Part shown: positions 60,270-63,265 of the stretch, in pieces | Numbering within the stretch: the first letter of the stretch is position 1 | How the letters are laid out: every line of letters begins with the position of its first letter | NCBI GenBank assembly: GCA_026394555.1 | Contig: JAPKXZ010000063.1 | Span: forward strand, 1 to 63,265 | Reading direction: 5' to 3' | From: Methanothrix sp. | GTDB taxonomy: Archaea > Halobacteriota > Methanosarcinia > Methanotrichales > Methanotrichaceae | Length of the DNA stretch: 63,265 bases | Notes under the pieces: generated by a model | Told to the model about the DNA's origin: nothing | Seen by the model: the letters and a program-made list of their open reading frames with translations, nothing else | Databases searched by the model: none | Translations under genes and position numbers: made by a program

Positions 60270-61323
60270 TTCCTGGCGGCGAGCCAAGCTTCGGCCCGTC
60301 TTGAGTCAACTCAAGCCCTACGTGGCCGGCAAGGGCTTTGGCGAGATCTCCCGCAAATATGGCCTCGCCCAGGAAGATATTGCCAAGCTGGGCAGCAACG
60401 AGAATCCCTATGGCCCCAGTCCTGGCGTAGCAGAGGCTCTGGCCGGCATCTCCCCGGAGAGATATCCTGAGCCCGAGGAGTTGATAGCGGGCATCGCCAG
60501 ATACACCGGCTTTCCCGAAGAGATGATCATAATAGGAGCGGGCATGGACGGGGTTATGGACACCCTGACCCGCCTCTTTTTGGAAAAGGGCGATCGGACA
60601 TTCATTCCCACTCCTACCTTCAGCTACTATGAGATACTGACCATCACCGCCGGAGCCACCCCTTACCTCGCGCCGCGCGGGCCGCATTTTGAGATCGCTT
60701 GCGGAGTGCCGCCCGACACAAAGATGGCCTTTCTCTGCTCACCCAACAATCCCACCGGCAATGTGACGAGCGAGGAGGAAGTTCGCGCCCTGCTGGAGAG
60801 CACGGAGGCTATTGTGTTCCTGGACGAGGCTTATGTGGAATTTGCCGACAAAAGCCTGGTCAGGCTGGTGGAGCAGTATGACAACCTGATCGTAGGCCGC
60901 ACCCTGTCCAAAGCCTTCGGGCTGGCCGGCATGCGTCTGGGCTATGGCATAGCTCCACGCTGGATCGCCGATCAATACAAAAGAGCCGCGCCTCCCTTTT
61001 ATGGCATCAGCTGTGCAACGGTTGCGGCAGGAGTTGCGGCTCTGTCCGATCTGCCTTTCATGCGAGGGTCCGTAGAAAAGATCATATCCGAGCGGCAGCG
61101 GCTGCAAAGGGAGACAAAGGCGCATCCCTCCCAGGCCAACTTCCTGTACCTGGAAACAGAGCCCGCCTCCCGTGAGTATGTGGAGAGATTTCTGTCCCGA
61201 GGCATCATCATTAGAGATTGCCGCTCCTTTTGGGGGGCAGGCGAGCATCATGCTCGGGTGACCGTGGGAACGCCTTCTGAGAATGACCGCTTCCTTTCCG
61301 CTTTCCAGGAAATATGCAAATAG
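60253..61323 (+). CDS. hisC: Histidinol-phosphate aminotransferase
   Basis: This class I PLP aminotransferase makes histidinol phosphate in histidine synthesis. Motifs are LKPYVAGKGFGEISRKYG, LGSNENPYGPSP, RYPEPEELIAGIA and FLCSPNNPTGN. VFLDEAYVEFAD follows, and the PLP lysine is in RTLSKAFGLAGMRLGYGI. The start used is TTG 60253 inside the end of argD; a later TTG near 60301 is possible, since family similarity begins at LKPY. Length 356 is normal. Confidence 0.92.
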   Translation: MESHSDSWRRAKLRPVLSQLKPYVAGKGFGEISRKYGLAQEDIAKLGSNENPYGPSPGVAEALAGISPERYPEPEELIAGIARYTGFPEEMIIIGAGMDGVMDTLTRLFLEKGDRTFIPTPTFSYYEILTITAGATPYLAPRGPHFEIACGVPPDTKMAFLCSPNNPTGNVTSEEEVRALLESTEAIVFLDEAYVEFADKSLVRLVEQYDNLIVGRTLSKAFGLAGMRLGYGIAPRWIADQYKRAAPPFYGISCATVAAGVAALSDLPFMRGSVEKIISERQRLQRETKAHPSQANFLYLETEPASREYVERFLSRGIIIRDCRSFWGAGEHHARVTVGTPSENDRFLSAFQEICK

Positions 61324-61817
61324 CACTGACAGGGACTCCCGGCACGGGAAAGACCACCATTGCCGCTCTTTTGCCCTACAATGTCATCGATATAAATGCC
61401 CTGGTGAAGGGGGGCATGAATTTCGGCAAAGATCCGGTGAGGGGCTGCCTGGAGGCGGATATGGATGCCCTGGCGAAGCATCTGGTCAGGCTGGATTCGG
61501 ATGAGACCCTTATCCTGGAAGGCCATTTCTCCCATCATTTCGCAGACTGGTCCATTGTTTTGCGGCTTTCTCCAGCCGCGCTCAAGTCGCGGCTGGAGGC
61601 ACGAGGCTATTCTGCCGAAAAAATTAGGGAAAACCTGGAGGCAGAAGCGTTGGATGTCATTTTAGTTGAGGCGGTAGAGTTTTGCGATCGGGTTGACGAG
61701 ATTGATACCACGGGAAAGAGTCCCCCCGAGGTGGCCGAGCTGGTGGCGAGAATAATCCAGGGAAGGCTTAAGCTTCCCGCTGGCCAGGTGAACTGGCTGG
61801 ATGAATTTTTTGGCTGA
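61314..61817 (+). CDS. Adenylate kinase of the AK6/Fap7 family
   Basis: This 167-residue nucleoside monophosphate kinase-like ATPase has Walker A GTPGTGKT at residues 7-14, then NVIDINALVKGG. LILEGHFSHHF and IVLRLSPAALKSRLEARGYSAEKIRENLEAEALDVI complete the AK6 pattern. Archaeal and eukaryotic members act in small ribosomal subunit maturation as well as adenylate kinase reactions. Its start overlaps hisC by 10 bp, so it is translationally coupled. Confidence 0.9.
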   Translation: MQIALTGTPGTGKTTIAALLPYNVIDINALVKGGMNFGKDPVRGCLEADMDALAKHLVRLDSDETLILEGHFSHHFADWSIVLRLSPAALKSRLEARGYSAEKIRENLEAEALDVILVEAVEFCDRVDEIDTTGKSPPEVAELVARIIQGRLKLPAGQVNWLDEFFG

Positions 61818-61836
61818 TTGAATGATTTCGAGATCT

Positions 61837-63096
61837 CTAGCCTGGGGCGGTACTGGTCTTTATCTCGGCCAGCAGCTCCTCTGAGGGAAGCCGCATTTTA
61901 TTTTGGTCGCACACATCCAGGAGATGACCGATGCGCCCTGCTGCCTTTTCCAGAAAGTTGAGGCAATAGGCATCAGCACAGGCAACGACCACCGCTCCCT
62001 TTGCCTCGCCGCCGCATCTTATGGGTGCCGACATCCAGCTATGCGGTGAGCCAGTCTCACATTTATGGACACGAGGCAGGACTAGAAGAAGGCCTAATTC
62101 CATTCCATTGATAAATTCGATTAGCTCCTCCACCGATCCGTGCAGCGCCCGCAGCACCAGGCCGCTCTCTTCCTGGAGAAATACGCCGCCGACCTGTACA
62201 CCACCTACGCCCGCGATGAGGTGGGCCAGGGCATCAGTCAGCTTCTTATCCATATCGACCGAAGAGGGCAAACAGGTCTGCATTATGCCGTCAATGGCGG
62301 CAAGTTCCCGGTTTGTTTGCATTATTCCAATCTCCAGCTCTTTTCTTGCCGTTATGTCCAGGAGATTGCCAAGAATGGCTCTCTTGCCTTCGTACTCAAT
62401 GGGAACGGTCCGAAACTCAATCCAGCGACAGGTTCCGTCTTTGCGCTGCACCTTAGACTCATAAACGGGTATATCGGACAGCAAGTCGCGCTGCAGGCGG
62501 CTCACGCACTGCATATCATCGGGCTTCACGAGTTGCCAGAAGGGCAGGCCAAGCAGGCTCTCTGCAGAACAGCCGAATATCTCGCCCAGTTTTGGGTTGG
62601 CCAGCCGGAAAGCCCCCTCCTGCAAAATGTAAATACCTGCCAGGGCGTTCTCCACAATATTTCTGTGGATTCTCTCCGATCGCTCGATCTGCCCACGCAT
62701 TGCTCTTTCGTTTCCCTTGAATCTGGCCTCTTGAATAAGGTTCTCGAAGACATAAGGGAGGCTCTTAAAGCTTTCCAGGCTCTTGACCACATATTTGGTT
62801 GCCCTGTTTTCAAAGGCCACCACCGCCATCTCTGTAGTGCCGTGGCCGGAAACCATGACTACAGGAATGTCTGGATCAAGCTTTCTGATCCTTACCAGAA
62901 CATCCAGGCCCCCAATACCGGGCAAGACCAGGTCCACGGAGATCAGGTCATAGGCGGTGGCGGCGATCATCTTCAGCCCCTCTTCACCAGAGGCCGCAAA
63001 GTCTAAGAAGAATTCATCATGCCTTCTAAATCCCATTTTAATCAGATCGGCATGCTCCGGATCATCCTCGATAATTAGTATGCGAAATCCTGCCAT
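61837..63096 (-). CDS. Response regulator with PAS and GAF-like domains
   Basis: This 419-residue cytoplasmic signalling protein has a receiver at residues 1-120, with acidic pocket E10/D11/D12, phospho-acceptor D55 (ISVDLVLPGIGG) and K106-region YVVKSLES. A PAS domain follows at about 140-255 (NIVENALAGIYILQEGAFRLANPKLGEIFG; DGTCRWIEFRTVPIEYEG). A GAF-like domain spans about 275-400 (VGGVFLQEESGLVLRALHG). No kinase, cyclase or DNA-binding domain is seen, so the output is unclear. The gene faces away from the window end. Confidence 0.88.
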   Translation of the reverse strand: MAGFRILIIEDDPEHADLIKMGFRRHDEFFLDFAASGEEGLKMIAATAYDLISVDLVLPGIGGLDVLVRIRKLDPDIPVVMVSGHGTTEMAVVAFENRATKYVVKSLESFKSLPYVFENLIQEARFKGNERAMRGQIERSERIHRNIVENALAGIYILQEGAFRLANPKLGEIFGCSAESLLGLPFWQLVKPDDMQCVSRLQRDLLSDIPVYESKVQRKDGTCRWIEFRTVPIEYEGKRAILGNLLDITARKELEIGIMQTNRELAAIDGIMQTCLPSSVDMDKKLTDALAHLIAGVGGVQVGGVFLQEESGLVLRALHGSVEELIEFINGMELGLLLVLPRVHKCETGSPHSWMSAPIRCGGEAKGAVVVACADAYCLNFLEKAAGRIGHLLDVCDQNKMRLPSEELLAEIKTSTAPG

Positions 63097-63265
63097 GAGA
63101 ATCCTTCCCTGCTCAAAATAATGATAACCTTAACTCTGCGTTAAAATAGGGAATATACTCAAACCCAACCTCGCTTCAAGGGCCAATACCTTCTTTGGAA
63201 CCTCAGAGATCAATTCTTGCTCACCCAAATCGTAATGATATACCTTCCCAAACTCAAATAGTAGA

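Overview
This window looks like a chromosome segment of a methanogenic euryarchaeon, most plausibly a Methanothrix (Methanosaeta)-like member of the Methanosarcinales/Methanotrichales. The reasons are the archaeal-only genes (DNA polymerase D small subunit, Orc1/Cdc6, fibrillarin, archaeal thymidylate synthase, archaeosine enzyme RaSEA, NikR, UPF0147 and UPF0148 proteins), the anaerobic cobalamin gene set a methanogen needs, and large DUF11/lamin-tail surface proteins. The genus is an inference from gene content and base composition, not a demonstrated match.

Layout. Positions 1-9547 are an envelope region on the minus strand: two DUF11-type proteins, a 1448-residue lamin-tail/DUF11 protein and two small secreted proteins, separated by AT-rich spacers and one GC-rich island carrying a CACAAAG-type inverted repeat. 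Positions 9837-17218 hold housekeeping genes: polB, signal peptidase, flpA, nikR, a universal stress protein, RaSEA, a thioredoxin reductase and tRNA-Gly(GCC). A probably acquired dinD gene lies just beyond the tRNA. From 18616 to 22413 there are a secreted papain-like protein, an Asn-rich micro-protein and a pentapeptide-repeat membrane protein.

Positions 22421-25098 look like a replication origin: cdc6, a gene-poor AT-rich stretch, and four origin-recognition-box-like sites. The outermost two are in opposite orientation. Between them lies a nested set of stems that may be an RNA. Positions 25923-32362 are a tight minus-strand cobalamin operon (cbiT-L-F-G-H-C-D-E), in which cbiH encodes two fused methylase domains. 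CbiJ, CbiA, CbiP and the cobaltochelatase are not in the window.

Positions 32645-40383 mix pentapeptide-repeat proteins, secreted proteins, a nuclease-like protein, thyA and an AbrB-type regulator. Positions 40599-45256 hold a coiled-coil HTH protein and an RND (HAE3) exporter with its S-layer-like partner and a divergent regulator. Positions 45317-52230 include a hybrid histidine kinase, a nitroreductase-like protein, a DUF362 ferredoxin protein and a frameshifted iron-sulfur flavoprotein. Positions 52346-63096 carry secreted and M6-protease-like proteins, thiC, a metallo-hydrolase, a 37-residue His/Cys-tailed membrane peptide, the argD-hisC-adenylate kinase run and a response regulator.

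Two coding frames are clearly interrupted: a 67-bp tandem duplication near 525-658 and a one-base shift near 50975. Several secreted-protein genes lack a clear start. These may be real mutations or assembly indels, and reads are needed to tell. No CRISPR array, complete insertion sequence, rRNA gene or recognisable riboswitch was seen.
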